64,000 nt of DNA from Bacillus mycoides (GTDB lineage Bacteria > Bacillota > Bacilli > Bacillales > Bacillaceae_G). Positions 8,578 to 18,275 of this stretch are shown here, piece by piece. The position numbers and the translations under genes were made by a program. Each line of letters opens with the position of its first letter. Within the stretch, counting starts at the first letter, position 1. Below the pieces are notes generated by a model. That model was not told the DNA's origin and made no database searches. It saw only the letters and a program-made list of their open reading frames with translations. Where the stretch lies: the NCBI RefSeq assembly GCF_001757995.1, contig NZ_LXLV01000066.1:62001-126000 (forward strand), given 5' to 3'.

Positions 8578-9009
8578 GATTGCACTTCCTTTCTGAAAAT
8601 AATGAACTCGCTTCCAAACAAAAAATACCTTTAAACCTATCGTTATACATGCTATATCGAATTATATTTGTTAATTATAATAAAGAAACGAATTGATTTT
8701 TATATACATTTCAAAATTACAAACAAGACTTTAACCAGAAAAAAACAAAGCATGTATATACATTTAAAAGCGGATGTCTCTCCTTTCTTTTCTAATAAGA
8801 AACAGGTAAAATAAAAAGAAGAGAAAATGAAGTTTTTACCATATAGTAGAAGCATCAACACCAAGCTTTTACAGTCACTCATGTACTGAAAAAGCAGGAA
8901 AAATCCATCATTCCACTATAACATAAAGTGAAACTTTGATCAGTGAATCTCACTCGTTATAAGTTGAACGAATTAGGATAATCCAAATTGGAATGGGAGG
9001 TATACATCT
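8578..9009. other. Intergenic region between DUF441 gene and ytvI
   Basis: 430 bases with divergent promoters expected. The only recognisable element is a decayed bcr1-like fragment at 8923-8978. A 60-codon minus-strand frame at 8700-8882 has no ribosome site and low-complexity composition, so I do not call it. Confidence 0.5.
8923..8978 (+). repeat. Decayed bcr1-like fragment
   Basis: Starts ATAAAGTGAAACTTTGATC and continues through a shortened hairpin (AGTGA-atc-TCACT) into AAGTTGAACGAATTAGGA, matching the first third of the full copies at 24638 and 28528 with deletions. It ends about 30 bases before the ytvI start codon, so it forms part of the ytvI leader. Confidence 0.6.
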
Positions 9010-10128
9010 TTGAACCGAAACTTACTATATATGATATTACGACTCATATTTGTCATTGTAGCAACGGTAGTTGGGTTCTATGCATTGCTGTACATGTCAG
9101 GCCTTATCTACCCTTTTATTATCGCTTTTGCATTTGCTTATTTGATTAATCCTGTCGTCAATTTCCTTAATCAAAAACTACAATTCCCTCGCGCATTAGC
9201 GGTACTCGTTAGCTTAATTCTCGTATTCGGAGCTATCGTCGGACTTGTTACATACCTTGTAACTGAAGCAATATCTGCCACAACATACTTACTACAAATT
9301 GTTACAGTGAAGTTTCCAGATATCGTTGCATTCGCCCAACAATTTGCACTTAATCATATTATGCCTCTCTATGATGATTTAATCTCTAAATTTAATCATC
9401 TTGGAGAACCACAGCGATACACTATTACACAAAACATTCAAAACTTAGGCACCGAAGCAACGACACAAATGAAAGAACTTTTAACCACCATTATAAGTGG
9501 ATTAACAAATTTCATTAGTGCATTACCAACAACTTTAACTGTCCTTGTATTCGTCTTATTAGCCACCTTCTTCATTAGTTACGATTGGCATCGTCTTGCT
9601 CATAAAGTAAGAAAACTTCTACCTAATCGTGTACATGGATACGGAAAAACTATTTTTGTCGATTTAAGAAAAGCTTTGTTTGGTTTTGTTAAAGCGCAAC
9701 TTACACTCGTATCTATGACAACTATCATTGTACTAATTGGCCTTTTAATATTACGCGTGCCATACGCCATTACTATCGCGATTATTACAGGGGTTGTAGA
9801 TTTACTCCCGTATTTAGGAACTGGAGCTGTCTTCGTTCCTTGGGTTATATACGTATTTTTCACAGGCGATACTGCATTCGCCATCGGTCTCCTCATCCTA
9901 TACATCGTCGTGATTGTCCAAAGACAAATTATGGAGCCAAAAGTACTTTCCTCTAATATCGGTCTTGATCCATTAGCAACACTGGTTGCTCTATTTGTCG
10001 GCTTTAAGCTTTTTGGCTTTTTAGGATTAATCATCGGTCCAGTCATCTTAGTACTACTTAATACATTGCACAAAGCTCGTGTATTCCATGATTTGTGGAA
10101 ATATATTAAAGGCTCACCTTCAAAATAA
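9010..10128 (+). CDS. ytvI: Sporulation membrane protein YtvI (AI-2E transporter family)
   Basis: 372-residue polytopic protein of the AI-2E/PerM family, whose B. subtilis YtvI member is linked to sporulation. About seven to eight membrane helices are visible: a pair at residues 8-55, one near 65-90, a soluble central section (about 100-155), then helices from about 160 on, with the family motif PYLGTGAVFVPWVIY and GLIIGPVILVLL at the C-terminus. The start is TTG behind GGGAGG. The gene stands alone with its own terminator. Confidence 0.85.
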   Translation: MNRNLLYMILRLIFVIVATVVGFYALLYMSGLIYPFIIAFAFAYLINPVVNFLNQKLQFPRALAVLVSLILVFGAIVGLVTYLVTEAISATTYLLQIVTVKFPDIVAFAQQFALNHIMPLYDDLISKFNHLGEPQRYTITQNIQNLGTEATTQMKELLTTIISGLTNFISALPTTLTVLVFVLLATFFISYDWHRLAHKVRKLLPNRVHGYGKTIFVDLRKALFGFVKAQLTLVSMTTIIVLIGLLILRVPYAITIAIITGVVDLLPYLGTGAVFVPWVIYVFFTGDTAFAIGLLILYIVVIVQRQIMEPKVLSSNIGLDPLATLVALFVGFKLFGFLGLIIGPVILVLLNTLHKARVFHDLWKYIKGSPSK

Positions 10129-10165
10129 TAGTTTCTAATTCATATACAACAAAAAACTTACATGT

Positions 10166-10193
10166 AATCAGTGGGAATTTCCCACTGATTATT
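10166..10193 (+). repeat. Isolated bcr1-type hairpin after ytvI
   Basis: AATCAGTGGGAA is inverted as TTCCCACTGATT with a one-base centre, followed by ATT. This is hairpin I of the bcr1-like repeats with its loop shortened, sitting 38 bases past the ytvI stop. No T-run follows, so it is not itself a good terminator. Confidence 0.45.
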
Positions 10194-10226
10194 CCTTGTA
10201 CTTATTTTTCACACTCATTACATACA

Positions 10227-10269
10227 ACAAGAGAATTGCCCAGAAAAAGGATAATTCTCTTGTTTTTTT
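10227..10269 (+). terminator. ytvI terminator
   Basis: ACAAGAGAATT (10227-10237) pairs with AATTCTCTTGT (10253-10263), followed by a run of seven T. Confidence 0.88.
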
Positions 10270-10740
10270 GCATAAAAAACGCATATTTCGAGGTGTTTTT
10301 ACATATTTATTCTGTTTTTTCTATAATTATTACTTACATTTATTACCTTTTATGTAAATGAATAAATATACAAAATAACATAAAATGAGACTTAAACTAA
10401 TAATTTTCCTGCTCTTATCTAACTTTTCCATACCAATTGATTCTTTTTTATATACAAAAACAAGCTTGAGCTCATAAGGTTTTTCCTACACCACACTCAT
10501 TAAGAGCTAATATCCCTCAAACCACATACCCAATCGAGAAATACACAACGAATACAATAAAGCAAAACTTTAATCCACGAGGGTTTTGTCCACCACTGAT
10601 TATTAACCTTCACCAACCAGACTTTTATGGGCAGTCCGATTTCCACCTAACTCCTTCGCACTCGCCGAAATTTAAGGCAGAATAAAGTAAAACTTTAATT
10701 AACAGAGCTTTTTCCATCCTCCTCATCCTTTTACGGGAAA
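10270..10740. other. Intergenic region with decayed repeats
   Basis: No gene seen. The right half holds two degenerate bcr1-like copies in tandem (10557-10686 and 10682-10738). The left half is A/T-rich and featureless apart from a possible, very decayed further copy around 10464-10535. Confidence 0.5.
10557..10738 (+). repeat. Degenerate tandem bcr1-like copies
   Basis: The first copy runs from ATAAA (10557) to ATAAA (10682-10686) and keeps GGGTTTTGTCCA, ACTGATTATTA, CTTTTATGGGCAGT, CCACCTAACT and TCGCCGAAAT in order. The hairpin arms no longer match well. A second, shorter copy begins at the shared ATAAA (AAAGTAAAACTTTAAT) and ends near CTTTTACGGG. Confidence 0.65.
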
Positions 10741-10742
10741 AA

Positions 10743-10779
10743 AAATAGTACTTAGATCGCTATAATCTAAGCACTATTT
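10743..10779 (-). terminator. fxsA terminator
   Basis: AAATAGTaCTTAGAT pairs with ATCTAAGcACTATTT, followed on the minus strand by T8. The fxsA stop codon lies inside the stem. Confidence 0.8.
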
Positions 10780-11163
10780 CTGCACAATAATAGTAGAGTT
10801 CTTTCTAAACTTCCATTCCATCCACTTCATAACAAACGGCTTCAACAAAGCCCTCGTCATAGGTATAACAAAGATAAAACCTATTATATCCGTTACATAT
10901 CCAGGAAGTACCAAAAGAATACCTCCTACAAAGATAAAAATACCATCCAGTACTGCTCCTCCTGGCATTTCTCCTCTATTCAACTTAGATTGAATCTCTC
11001 CAAGTACTTTAAATCCTTGCCTTTTCGCCAAATACACACCTACAACACCCGTAAATACAATCATAGCGAACGTAGACCATAAACCTATTACATGACTCGA
11101 TCCAATTAAGACTGTAATTTCAATCGCCGGTATTAAAATAAACAAGAATAGCAACCACTTCAT
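10774..11163 (-). CDS. fxsA: FxsA family membrane protein
   Basis: 129-residue inner-membrane protein of the FxsA family. Three to four hydrophobic segments are visible, with the family signature EITVLIGSSHVIGLWSTF near the N-terminus, the conserved KRQG loop followed by GEMPGGAVLDGIFIFVGGILLVLPGYVTDIIG, and a basic tail. E. coli FxsA relieves F-plasmid exclusion of phage T7, but the Bacillus role is unknown. It lies downstream of pyk, as ytzA does in B. subtilis, with a separate terminator between. Confidence 0.85.
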   Translation of the reverse strand: MKWLLFLFILIPAIEITVLIGSSHVIGLWSTFAMIVFTGVVGVYLAKRQGFKVLGEIQSKLNRGEMPGGAVLDGIFIFVGGILLVLPGYVTDIIGFIFVIPMTRALLKPFVMKWMEWKFRKNSTIIVQK

Positions 11164-11320
11164 AGTTCTACACTCCTCTCACGCATCACTTTAAACGCCC
11201 TCAGAGCGCCCATATACATCACACAAAAACTAAATACCCTTCCCTATTAAACCTCGTAACAAACAGCTTTTAAAAGCAATTCCAGGCGTTTCAAGATGAT
11301 TCTGCCTCGTTTTTGTGTAA

Positions 11321-11349
11321 AAAAAAGAGAAGGACTCCGATCCTTCTCT
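11321..11349 (-). terminator. pfkA-pyk terminator
   Basis: AGAGAAGGA pairs with TCCTTCTCT around CTCCGA, and a run of eight or more T follows on the minus strand. Confidence 0.85.
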
Positions 11350-11358
11350 CCGTATTAC

Positions 11359-13116
11359 TTATAGCACTTCCGCATGTCCATTATAAACAATTCCGCGTGC
11401 TGCATCAACTGTTACTTCTTGGCCACTTTTTAAAGTTGCTGTTACGCCGTTTACACCAACGATAACAGGAATACCGATTGATACACCTACAACAGCAGCA
11501 TGGCTTGTTAGACCGCCTTCTTCTACAACTAGAGCAGCAGCTTTTTCAATTGCAGGAATCATATCTTTATCAGTGCTTGTTGTAACAAGGATATCACCTT
11601 TGTTTACGTTCGCTACAGCTTCAGCAGCTGTTTTCGCTACAACTACTTTACCTTTTGCAGCTTTACGACCGATTCCTTGCCCTTTAGCAACTTCTTCACC
11701 AACAACGTGGATTTTCATTAAGTTTGTTGTACCAGTTTCAGCAACTGGAACACCAGCAGTGATTACTACAGTATCTCCAAGTCCGATTAGACCCGCATCC
11801 ATACCTGTTTGAATTGCTGTATCTAACATTTCGTCAGTAGACGCTGCACGTTTTCCAGCCATAAACGCTTGTACACCCCAAACAAGTGCAAGACGACGTC
11901 CTACTTGCTCGTCAGATGTTACAGCTACGATTGGAGATTTTGGACGGTATTTAGAGATCATTTTCGCAGTATGTCCACTTTCTGTTGGAGCTACGATTGC
12001 AGCTACATCAAGAGCAAGTGCTGTATGCGCAACAGATTGGCTAATTGCATCTGTAATTGTTGGAGTGAACTCTTTAATACGTTTTTTGAACATATCTTCA
12101 TATTGTAATGATTTTTCAACACGCACCGCAATGTTAGCCATCATTGTTACAGCTTCTACAGGGTATTGACCCGCAGCAGTTTCACCTGAAAGCATGATTG
12201 CATCTGTTCCATCGAAGATTGCGTTTGCTACGTCACTTGCTTCCGCACGAGTTGGACGTGGGTTACGTTGCATAGAATCTAACATTTGTGTTGCAGTAAT
12301 AACTGGTTTGCCTAATACGTTACATTTTTTGATTAGACGTTTTTGTACTAATGGTACTTCTTCTGGTGGAATTTCTACACCCATATCACCACGAGCAACC
12401 ATTAAACCGTCAGAAACTTCTAAGATTGAATCGATGTTGTCGATACCTTCTTGGTTTTCGATTTTTGGTACGATTTGGATGTATTGAGCGTTATGCCCTT
12501 CTAATAATTCACGAATTTCTAATACGTCAGATGCTTTACGTACGAAAGATGCTGCTATGAAATCAACTTTTTGCTCGATACCGAAAACGATATCTTGTAC
12601 GTCTTTTTCAGTGATACCAGGAAGCTTAATACTTACGTTTGGTACGTTAACACCTTTTTTATTTTTTACAGTTCCGCTGTTTAATACTTTTGTACGGATG
12701 TTTCCGTCAGCTTTCTCGATTACTTCTAGTTCGATAAGACCGTCATCGATTAGAATACGAGAACCTGGATCAACATCATCATAAAGACCAGCATAAGATA
12801 CAGAGAACTTCTCTGCAGTTCCTAATACTTGTTCAGTAGAAAGAATTACTTCTGCACCTGTTACAAGCTCAGCTTGTCCGTCTACGAAGTCATGTGTACG
12901 GATTTCTGGACCTTTTGTATCAAGTAAGATACCAACTGTTTTACCAGTTTTCTTTGAAGCTTCACGAATATTTTTAATACGAGCTCCATGCTCTTCATGG
13001 CTACCATGAGAGAAGTTTAAACGAGCAACGTTCATACCCGCTTCCATTAATTGCTCTAATTTCTCAATACTTTCACTAGCAGGACCTATAGTACATACAA
13101 TTTTAGTTTTACGCAT
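11359..13116 (-). CDS. pyk: Pyruvate kinase
   Basis: Transfers phosphate from phosphoenolpyruvate to ADP, the last glycolytic step. 585 residues from the ATG preceded by GGAGGTG. Seen in order: [14 protein letters not shown], the active-site lattice ([40 protein letters not shown]), the allosteric C-terminal domain, and an extra PEP-utiliser-like domain (about 475-585) carrying the [11 protein letters not shown] motif, typical of Bacillus enzymes. It is 53 bases downstream of pfkA and forms an operon with it. Confidence 0.96.
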   Translation of the reverse strand: MRKTKIVCTIGPASESIEKLEQLMEAGMNVARLNFSHGSHEEHGARIKNIREASKKTGKTVGILLDTKGPEIRTHDFVDGQAELVTGAEVILSTEQVLGTAEKFSVSYAGLYDDVDPGSRILIDDGLIELEVIEKADGNIRTKVLNSGTVKNKKGVNVPNVSIKLPGITEKDVQDIVFGIEQKVDFIAASFVRKASDVLEIRELLEGHNAQYIQIVPKIENQEGIDNIDSILEVSDGLMVARGDMGVEIPPEEVPLVQKRLIKKCNVLGKPVITATQMLDSMQRNPRPTRAEASDVANAIFDGTDAIMLSGETAAGQYPVEAVTMMANIAVRVEKSLQYEDMFKKRIKEFTPTITDAISQSVAHTALALDVAAIVAPTESGHTAKMISKYRPKSPIVAVTSDEQVGRRLALVWGVQAFMAGKRAASTDEMLDTAIQTGMDAGLIGLGDTVVITAGVPVAETGTTNLMKIHVVGEEVAKGQGIGRKAAKGKVVVAKTAAEAVANVNKGDILVTTSTDKDMIPAIEKAAALVVEEGGLTSHAAVVGVSIGIPVIVGVNGVTATLKSGQEVTVDAARGIVYNGHAEVL

Positions 13117-13169
13117 ATTGCACCTCCGAAAATTATGAAACCGTTCCCAAATACAAGGCATTAAGCCGA

Positions 13170-14135
<966 letters not shown>

Positions 14136-14220
14136 TCACCTCATAAAGATTATTTGCCTTATAATAAAATAACACGAAAAAATATAAAAACACAATGGAG
14201 AAGATGTGTCTTTTCATAAT

Positions 14221-14257
14221 AAAAACGTGCATTCGCGAAGAGGAACGCACGCTTTTC
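14221..14257 (-). terminator. accDA terminator
   Basis: CGTGC/GCACG stem with an inner TTC/GAA pairing, followed on the minus strand by TTTTT. It lies right after the accA stop. Confidence 0.7.
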
Positions 14258-15232
14258 TTATTTTATCCCAATGGAAGCGTTTGAAAACGAAACTTGCCCA
14301 ATTTTCATATATTTTTCATAACGTTTTTCGATTAATTCATCTTTCGAAATTCTGCTTAATTGTTCAAAAGTTTTCTTAAGCATTAAATCTATATTTTCTG
14401 ATTGTTTCAAAACATTACGATGCGCTCCGCCTTTTGCCTCTGGAATAATTTCGTCAATTACACCTAATTCTTTCAAATCTAATGCTGTAATTTTCATCGC
14501 TTCTGCAGCTTCTTTTGCTTTACCAGCATCTTTCCAAAGAATCGCCGCCGCACCCTCTGGTGTAATAACAGAATAAGTGGAATTTTCCAGCATATGAATG
14601 TAATCTCCTACTCCAAGACCTAATGCACCACCGCTACCACCTTCACCGATAACGATACAAATAACAGGTACAGTTAAACCCGCCATTTCAAATAAATTAC
14701 GGGCAATTGCCTCACTTTGTCCACGTTCTTCAGCTGCTTTACCAGGATAAGCTCCCTTCGTATCAATGAAACAAATAATTGGACGATTGAACTTCTCCGC
14801 TTGTTTCATTAGACGCAGTGCTTTTCGATATCCTTCTGGATGAGGCATCCCAAAATTACGACGAATATTTTCTTTCGTATCTTTTCCGCGTTGATGCCCA
14901 ATTACAGTTACAGGCATCCCCTTATATTTCGCAATGCCGCCGACAATCGCTGCATCGTCGCCAAATAGGCGATCTCCATGACATTCAAAAAAATTAGTAA
15001 ATAAGTGCTCAATATAATCGAGCGTTGTCGGTCGTTCTGCATGACGAGCAATTTGAACACGGTCCCATACTTTCATATTGCCGTATATATCTTCCTCTAG
15101 TTTTTCTAGCTTGTCTTCCAAAATACGAATCTCCTCACTGAAGTCCATCTGGCTGTTTTTCGTATAGTCTTTCAGTTCACGAATCTTATTTCTTAGCTCA
15201 ACAACTGGTTTCTCAAATTCTAGCTCTGCCAT
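14258..15232 (-). CDS. accA: Acetyl-CoA carboxylase carboxyltransferase, alpha subunit
   Basis: Alpha half of the carboxyltransferase that moves CO2 from carboxybiotin to acetyl-CoA, making malonyl-CoA for fatty-acid synthesis. 324 residues with an N-terminal coiled helix pair ([16 protein letters not shown]), then the crotonase-like core with [27 protein letters not shown] and the oxyanion region [15 protein letters not shown]. The start overlaps the accD stop by 13 bases, which indicates translational coupling of the two subunits. Confidence 0.96.
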   Translation of the reverse strand: MAELEFEKPVVELRNKIRELKDYTKNSQMDFSEEIRILEDKLEKLEEDIYGNMKVWDRVQIARHAERPTTLDYIEHLFTNFFECHGDRLFGDDAAIVGGIAKYKGMPVTVIGHQRGKDTKENIRRNFGMPHPEGYRKALRLMKQAEKFNRPIICFIDTKGAYPGKAAEERGQSEAIARNLFEMAGLTVPVICIVIGEGGSGGALGLGVGDYIHMLENSTYSVITPEGAAAILWKDAGKAKEAAEAMKITALDLKELGVIDEIIPEAKGGAHRNVLKQSENIDLMLKKTFEQLSRISKDELIEKRYEKYMKIGQVSFSNASIGIK

Positions 15233-16089
15233 ACAGCCATTTCCCCTCCTTGATGAACTTCTAAAATCTTACGGAGTGATTCTCTCATATCATCACGATG
15301 CACCACCGCATCTAATTGACCGTGCTCTAGTAAAAATTCTGCCGTTTGGAAATCTTCCGGCAGTTTCTCACGCACTGTTTGTTCAATTACGCGTCTACCA
15401 GCAAATCCGATAAGTGCACCTGGCTCTGCAAGATTGTAATCACCAAGTGAAGCGAAACTCGCTGAAACCCCGCCCGTCGTTGGGTGAGTCATAACAGAAA
15501 TAAATAGCCCTCCTGCATTACTATGCTTTTTCAAAGCTACGCTTGTTTTTGCCATTTGCATTAAACTTAATATCCCTTCTTGCATACGAGCACCACCCGA
15601 CGCAGTAAAGATAATAAATGGAACTTGTAAGTCGTATGCCTTTTCAACCGCACGGGCAATTTTCTCTCCTACAACAGAGCCCATGCTGCCCATTCGAAAA
15701 CGAGAATCCATTACTGCAACAACAACAAGCATGTCATCAATTGTTCCTTCACCAGTTACAACCGCTTCATTCAATTCAGTCTTCTTACGATCGTTTTCTA
15801 GTTTCTCTTCATATCCCGGAAACTCAAGTGGATTTAGTGAAACCATCTCTTTGTCATACTCACGAAATGAACCTTCGTCCAATATACTATCAAGGCGTTC
15901 CCATGCATTCATCGGATGATGATATCCACAATTCACGCATACTTTTAAATTTTTAAGAAGCTCTTTCGTATACATGATTTTTTTACATTTCGGACATTTT
16001 GTCATAACGCCATCTGGTACATCTTTTCGTACTTGTTCTGAAGGTATTGCAGCGTACTTTTTCTTTTTCACGAATAAATCTCTTAGCAC
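15220..16089 (-). CDS. accD: Acetyl-CoA carboxylase carboxyltransferase, beta subunit
   Basis: Beta partner of AccA. 289 residues with an N-terminal C4 zinc ribbon (Cys32, Cys35, Cys51, Cys54) and a crotonase core containing [12 protein letters not shown] and [13 protein letters not shown]-type glycine loops. It starts at GTG preceded by AAGGGGGT. First gene of accDA; biotin carboxylase and carrier protein are not in this window. Confidence 0.95.
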   Translation of the reverse strand: MLRDLFVKKKKYAAIPSEQVRKDVPDGVMTKCPKCKKIMYTKELLKNLKVCVNCGYHHPMNAWERLDSILDEGSFREYDKEMVSLNPLEFPGYEEKLENDRKKTELNEAVVTGEGTIDDMLVVVAVMDSRFRMGSMGSVVGEKIARAVEKAYDLQVPFIIFTASGGARMQEGILSLMQMAKTSVALKKHSNAGGLFISVMTHPTTGGVSASFASLGDYNLAEPGALIGFAGRRVIEQTVREKLPEDFQTAEFLLEHGQLDAVVHRDDMRESLRKILEVHQGGEMAVWQS

Positions 16090-16138
16090 AATTTGACCCC
16101 CTTCGTTGAGAGCTAAGGTTAGCGTAAGAAGAAAATGG

Positions 16139-16165
16139 GGCTAACACCAATGTTTGATGTTAGCC
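16139..16165 (-). terminator. Hairpin between the GntR gene and accD
   Basis: GGCTAACA (16139-16146) is inverted as TGTTAGCC (16158-16165), followed on the minus strand by CCATTTTCTTCTT. It probably terminates the malic enzyme-GntR unit. It also lies about 50 bases ahead of accD and might serve as an operator. Confidence 0.55.
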
Positions 16166-16274
16166 TTATCTTCTCAATCTGTCTAATAACCTCTCTCTTT
16201 ACGTTTAACTTTAACCGCAATGCGGTAGAATGTTTGTCATAACGTGTCATGGTCATTTCGACAAATTTTATACA

Positions 16275-16919
16275 TTACGAGTGAAACTGTATATTCTCTA
16301 CTAATTCATCGTAAATTTTTAACGCATCATTTTCTTGTTTCACTTCCAAAGTAGCATAAAGCTTTCTATACATTTCGATAGAATCTCCTGAAACTTCACA
16401 AGAAAGAGTTGCAACATAATCATTTACGATCATCCAAATGCGATATAGTAAATAATTATCGAATTGTTCAATAAGTGTTTTAAAGAACGTTTGATGAAGC
16501 ATTGGAATTGAACTTTCATTTTCTTCAAGCACTTGGTGTAATTTACTTAGTACTTTAGAAAACGTTTCTTTCGGTAAATTACATACAATTCGAATCATAT
16601 CTTTCTCAAGCAATCGTTTTGTTTGTAATAAATCACGAATTGTTTTCTCATCTTGCAGCAAGAACGGAGCAATTAATTGTACAAGACCGTTATCGTAAAA
16701 GTTTCGAATAAACGTCCCCTCACCACGTCTCGTTTCAATTAATCCTACCAGTTCTAACGCACGTAATGCTTCTCTTACAGAGGAACGTCCAACATTTAAG
16801 CGTGAACTTAACTCACGCTCAGATGGCAAACGATCCCCTGCTACTAAACAATCCTCTTCCATAATGGAACGGATTTTTTTTACAATTTCGAGATATACTT
16901 TTGTATTTGATGATGTCAA
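16275..16919 (-). CDS. FadR-subfamily GntR regulator
   Basis: 214-residue transcription factor. Winged-helix GntR domain (about 8-75) with GDRLPSERELSSRLNVGRSSVREALRALE and RRGEGTFI, followed by an all-helical effector domain typical of FadR/FCD regulators. The start is TTG behind GAGGAA, 14 bases after the malic enzyme gene, so the two are co-transcribed. A GTGGTC-N-GACCAC dyad of the class bound by this subfamily lies in the malic enzyme leader, so I infer autoregulated control of malate or lipid metabolism. The effector is unknown. Confidence 0.82.
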   Translation of the reverse strand: MTSSNTKVYLEIVKKIRSIMEEDCLVAGDRLPSERELSSRLNVGRSSVREALRALELVGLIETRRGEGTFIRNFYDNGLVQLIAPFLLQDEKTIRDLLQTKRLLEKDMIRIVCNLPKETFSKVLSKLHQVLEENESSIPMLHQTFFKTLIEQFDNYLLYRIWMIVNDYVATLSCEVSGDSIEMYRKLYATLEVKQENDALKIYDELVENIQFHS

Positions 16920-16933
16920 TGGAAATTCCTCGC

Positions 16934-18172
16934 TTATTCTTTACCAATCAGCGCTAATTGTTTTGTTTTCTCAGCGACTTCATTTGGATCTACTTGACGG
17001 CGAGCTACTCCTGTCTCCATTGCTGCTTTCGCAACGTAAGCCGCTACTTGAGGCGCTACACGCGCGTCAAATGGCGCTGGAATGATATGGTCTGCATTCA
17101 ACTCATCCTCTGATACAAGCTCTGCAATGGCTTGTACAGCTGCCATCTTCATTTCTTCATTAATTTGTGTCGCATGTACATCAAGTGCACCGCGGAAAAT
17201 ACCTGGGAACGCTAGTACATTATTTACTTGGTTCGGGAAGTCAGAACGACCTGTTCCAACAACAGCTGCGCCCGCTGCTTTTGCCAATTCTGGCATAATT
17301 TCTGGAACCGGATTCGCCATTGCAAAAATAATTGCATCGTCATTCATTGTACGAACCATCTCTTCAGTTAATGCACCTGCTGCAGATACACCAATGAATA
17401 CGTCCGCACCTTGTAAAACGTCAGCTAAAGAACCTTCTATACGATTCTTATTTGTATATTTTGCAACTTCATCTTTCACCGGATTCATACCGACAGGACG
17501 ACCTTCATAGATTGCACCTTTACGGTCACACATAATAACGTCACGTACACCATAGCGATATAAAAGTTTAATGATTGCAATACCTGCTGCACCTGCACCA
17601 TTTGCGACAACTTTAATGTCAGACATTTTCTTTCCAACTAACTTCAGCGCGTTCACAAGGCCTGCTACTGTTACGATAGCTGTTCCGTGTTGATCATCAT
17701 GGAATATTGGAATGTTTGTCTCTTTTTTCAAACGTTCTTCAATAACGAAGCAGTTTGGTGCTGCGATATCTTCTAAGTTTACACCGCCAAAAGTTGGCTC
17801 CATTAATTTTACAGTTTCAACAATTTTATCTACATCGTTTGTATTTAAGGCAATCGGGAATGCATCTACACCAGCAAAGCTCTTGAATAATACAGCTTTA
17901 CCTTCCATTACTGGAAGAGATGCTTCAGGTCCAATGTTACCAAGACCAAGTACAGCCGTTCCATCTGTCACAACTGCTACCATATTTCCCTTCATTGTAT
18001 ATTCATATACCTTACTTTTATCGTCATAAATTTCTTTACAAGGCTCTGCAACCCCTGGAGAATATGCAAGACTTAAATCTTTTGCATTTTCTACTTTTAC
18101 TTTTGATACAGTTTCTAATTTTCCTTGATGCACTTTATGCATGTGAAGTGCTTCTTCACGAAGTGTTGACAA
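16934..18172 (-). CDS. NAD(P)-dependent malic enzyme
   Basis: Oxidative decarboxylation of malate to pyruvate. 412 residues, close to B. subtilis YtsJ. Malic N-terminal domain with LAYSPGVAEPC and VTDGTAVLGLGNIGP, the metal site FHDDQHGTA, then a Rossmann domain with NGAGAAGIAI. The chosen start is TTG (reading STLREEALHMHK next) with GAGGAGAG about eight bases before it; longer in-frame extensions toward 18238 lack a ribosome site and would run into the operator. Downstream of dnaE but with its own promoter. Confidence 0.9.
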   Translation of the reverse strand: MSTLREEALHMHKVHQGKLETVSKVKVENAKDLSLAYSPGVAEPCKEIYDDKSKVYEYTMKGNMVAVVTDGTAVLGLGNIGPEASLPVMEGKAVLFKSFAGVDAFPIALNTNDVDKIVETVKLMEPTFGGVNLEDIAAPNCFVIEERLKKETNIPIFHDDQHGTAIVTVAGLVNALKLVGKKMSDIKVVANGAGAAGIAIIKLLYRYGVRDVIMCDRKGAIYEGRPVGMNPVKDEVAKYTNKNRIEGSLADVLQGADVFIGVSAAGALTEEMVRTMNDDAIIFAMANPVPEIMPELAKAAGAAVVGTGRSDFPNQVNNVLAFPGIFRGALDVHATQINEEMKMAAVQAIAELVSEDELNADHIIPAPFDARVAPQVAAYVAKAAMETGVARRQVDPNEVAEKTKQLALIGKE

Positions 18173-18219
18173 ACTATCCACTCTCCTCAAATTATTCTTG
18201 CTGATATCAATTTCTCCAA

Positions 18220-18232
18220 GTGGTCTGACCAC
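18220..18232. promoter_or_regulatory. GntR/FadR-type operator candidate
   Basis: GTGGTCTGACCAC is a perfect odd palindrome matching the FadR-subfamily core TNGTNNNACNA. It lies just downstream of the malic enzyme -10 element, where a bound repressor would block elongation or initiation. The likely binder is the GntR protein encoded at 16275-16919. Confidence 0.6.
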
Positions 18233-18245
18233 GAACACTACTACT

Positions 18246-18275
18246 ATAATAATCGAAGTGTAGGGAAATTGTCCA
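18246..18275 (-). promoter_or_regulatory. Malic enzyme promoter
   Basis: On the minus strand TGGACA, an 18-base spacer and TATTAT. It starts immediately after the dnaE stop codon. Confidence 0.5.

Noticed and set aside
8700-8882. 60-codon minus-strand frame upstream of ytvI
   Set aside because: No ribosome site, low-complexity Phe/Leu/Lys-rich peptide, A/T-rich DNA.
9600-10073. 157-codon frame antisense to ytvI
   Set aside because: A shadow of the coding bias of ytvI, which has clear membrane-protein features and a ribosome site.
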